In this document: one piece after another, positions 47,849 through 49,043 of the stretch | Numbering within the stretch: the first letter of the stretch is position 1 | Layout: every line of letters begins with the position of its first letter | Assembly: GCA_049297615.1 (NCBI GenBank) | Contig: JBAQUQ010000426.1 | Location: forward strand, 1-49,043 | Reading direction: 5' to 3' | Length of the DNA stretch: 49,043 bases | Source: JAEMQF01 sp049297615 | Lineage (GTDB): Bacteria; Pseudomonadota; Gammaproteobacteria; Burkholderiales; Burkholderiaceae_C | Translations under genes and position numbers: made by a program | Notes under the pieces: generated by a model | Databases searched by the model: none | The model's input: only the letters and a program-made list of their open reading frames with translations | What the model was told of the DNA's origin: nothing

Positions 47849-49043
47849 ATGCTGAGCAGCAAGGCCATCGCATCGGCCGAGTTCGATCCGAAAAGGCGCG
47901 CCCTGATCATCATCGGCCTGATGGTCGTCACCGCGTTCTCATTCTGGTTTTTCTCGCGCTACCCTGACCTCGACCGCAAGGCGCAAATGGCGCAGGCCGG
48001 CTCGAGCATCGGCGACATTTCACCCTGGCCCGTGCTCAACATCGACGCCCAGGCGCCCTTCGTAAAACGCTGGGCGGTCACGACCGTCAACTGGGTTCAC
48101 GCCAACATGCGCGGCATGGGCTTCGGCATATCGATCGCGGCGATGATGCTGACCCTGTTCGACTACTTCCCGACCCTCAGGCGCGGCGCGGGTCCATGGT
48201 CGAACAGCGCAATCGGTGTGGCCATCGGAGTGCCGCTCGGCTTGTGCGTCAACTGCTCCGCACCGGTGTTCAAGAGCGTGTTGCGTTCGGGCCGCGTGGA
48301 AACCGCATTCGCGCTCATGCTGAGTTCGCCCACGCTCAACATCGTCACGCTGTCGATGGTGTTCAGTTTGTTTCCGCTCTATATGGCGCTGACCAAGGTG
48401 GCGGTCAGCCTGATCGTCTTGTTCGTCGCACTGCCGCTGCTGTCGCGGGCGTTCGGCGTCCATCACGCGCAACATCTGGCCGACGTGCCGCATGGGGACC
48501 TGGCCGCGGCCCTTCCAGGGGCTTGCGCGATTCGGCCGATGCCGGGCAAGGAGTCGTGGTTGCACGCGCTGCCATGGGCGTGCGCCGATTTCTTGCACCG
48601 CCTGATGGATCTGTCGGTCCGGCTTGTGCCGCTGATGTTGTTCGCGGGCAGCCTCGGTGCCTTGCTGGTGCTGCTGCATCCGACTGCGGACCTTGCGCAC
48701 TACGACGGACTCGGCGCGATTCTGGTCACCGCGGCCATCGGTGTCGTGCTGCCGGTTCCGATCGCGTTCGATGTGATGCTGGCGTCTTCACTCGCTGGCC
48801 AGGGATTGCCCGCGCCGGTCGTGCTCACGGTGCTGTGTACGCTGGGCAGTTTCAGTGTTCTGGCTTTTCTGTTCGTCGCCACCAGTGCGTCCAAGCGCTG
48901 GGCCTTCGCCTTGCTCGGTGTCTTCTTCGCGCTCGGCACGTCGGCCGGACTTGCAGCGGATCCGCTGCACGAACGCTTTCTGTTGACACCGGAGTTGGGA
49001 AAGATCGCTGACGCATTGGTCGCGGCCGAACCCTCCTTCGCAG
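47849..49043 (+). CDS. YraQ/ArsP-family permease (partial, cut by window end)
   Basis: Integral membrane protein, open to the right window edge (398 codons present, no stop). The family motif is GVPLGLCVNCSAPVFKSVLRSG, with a Cys-x-x-Cys pair, then ALMLSSPTLNIVTLSMVFSL. These match the YraQ/ArsP permease family (DUF318), whose members move metal(loid) species such as organoarsenicals. About eight helices are seen so far. The substrate is unknown. It follows the cytochrome gene, so a shared function in metal or respiratory chemistry is possible but not shown. ATG 47849 is the first plausible start. Confidence 0.8.
   Translation, partial: MLSSKAIASAEFDPKRRALIIIGLMVVTAFSFWFFSRYPDLDRKAQMAQAGSSIGDISPWPVLNIDAQAPFVKRWAVTTVNWVHANMRGMGFGISIAAMMLTLFDYFPTLRRGAGPWSNSAIGVAIGVPLGLCVNCSAPVFKSVLRSGRVETAFALMLSSPTLNIVTLSMVFSLFPLYMALTKVAVSLIVLFVALPLLSRAFGVHHAQHLADVPHGDLAAALPGACAIRPMPGKESWLHALPWACADFLHRLMDLSVRLVPLMLFAGSLGALLVLLHPTADLAHYDGLGAILVTAAIGVVLPVPIAFDVMLASSLAGQGLPAPVVLTVLCTLGSFSVLAFLFVATSASKRWAFALLGVFFALGTSAGLAADPLHERFLLTPELGKIADALVAAEPSFA

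Overview
The window is GC-rich chromosomal DNA of a betaproteobacterium, most likely order Burkholderiales. The evidence is gene content and order: an NtrY/NtrX-like pair behind rsmB and a DUF4390 gene, phoH-ybeY, hemB next to hemJ, dacA-dat-ybeD-lipB-lipA, ruvA-ruvB, and a Dpp-type peptide ABC operon. Genus cannot be decided from the sequence alone.

Layout. (1) 1-7051: a tightly overlapping type I restriction-modification operon, hsdM-hsdS-dinD-hsdR-ygjP-like. (2) 7189-14429: a 7.2-kb integrative element inserted at the 3' end of tRNA-Phe. It has a 46-bp direct repeat at each end, paired arm-type repeats inside each end, a tyrosine integrase, an AlpA-like HTH protein, a replication-like winged-helix protein, a DUF5681 protein, several very small overlapping genes, and a cargo end with two membrane proteins and a lipoprotein. 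It has no capsid or portal genes and resembles a phage satellite or a small cryptic integrative element. (3) 14384-25100: tRNA-Phe, then mostly minus-strand core genes (NtrX-like regulator, NtrY-like kinase, DUF4390, rsmB, ruvB, ruvA, a NarL-type two-component pair), with folE on the plus strand. (4) 25107-37214: phoH, ybeY, hemB, a structured non-coding region, hemJ, vanZ-like, ferredoxin, hydrolase, dacA-type carboxypeptidase, dat, ybeD, lipB, lipA, an EamA exporter and an ATP-grasp ligase. (5) 37265-38832: a degenerate hybrid-kinase-like protein and an acyl-CoA-binding protein. (6) 39136-45030: a peptide-type ABC transporter operon. (7) 45466-49043: a multi-haem cytochrome c lipoprotein and a YraQ/ArsP-type permease cut by the window end.

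How genes work together: the M, S and R proteins form one restriction enzyme. The lipB/lipA pair makes protein-bound lipoate. HemB and HemJ catalyse an early and a late step of haem synthesis and are divergently transcribed around the structured region. The DppA-to-F proteins form one importer.

The most unusual material is non-coding: a dispersed family of composite hairpins with conserved linkers and changing stems at three intergenic sites (two copies supply the stop codon of the adjacent gene), a related in-frame insertion in the NtrY kinase, a 266-bp MITE-like insertion with TA duplication that interrupts the ABC operon and rebuilds the stop codon, and a roughly 115-nt small-RNA candidate between hemB and hemJ with an exposed CCUCCC loop.
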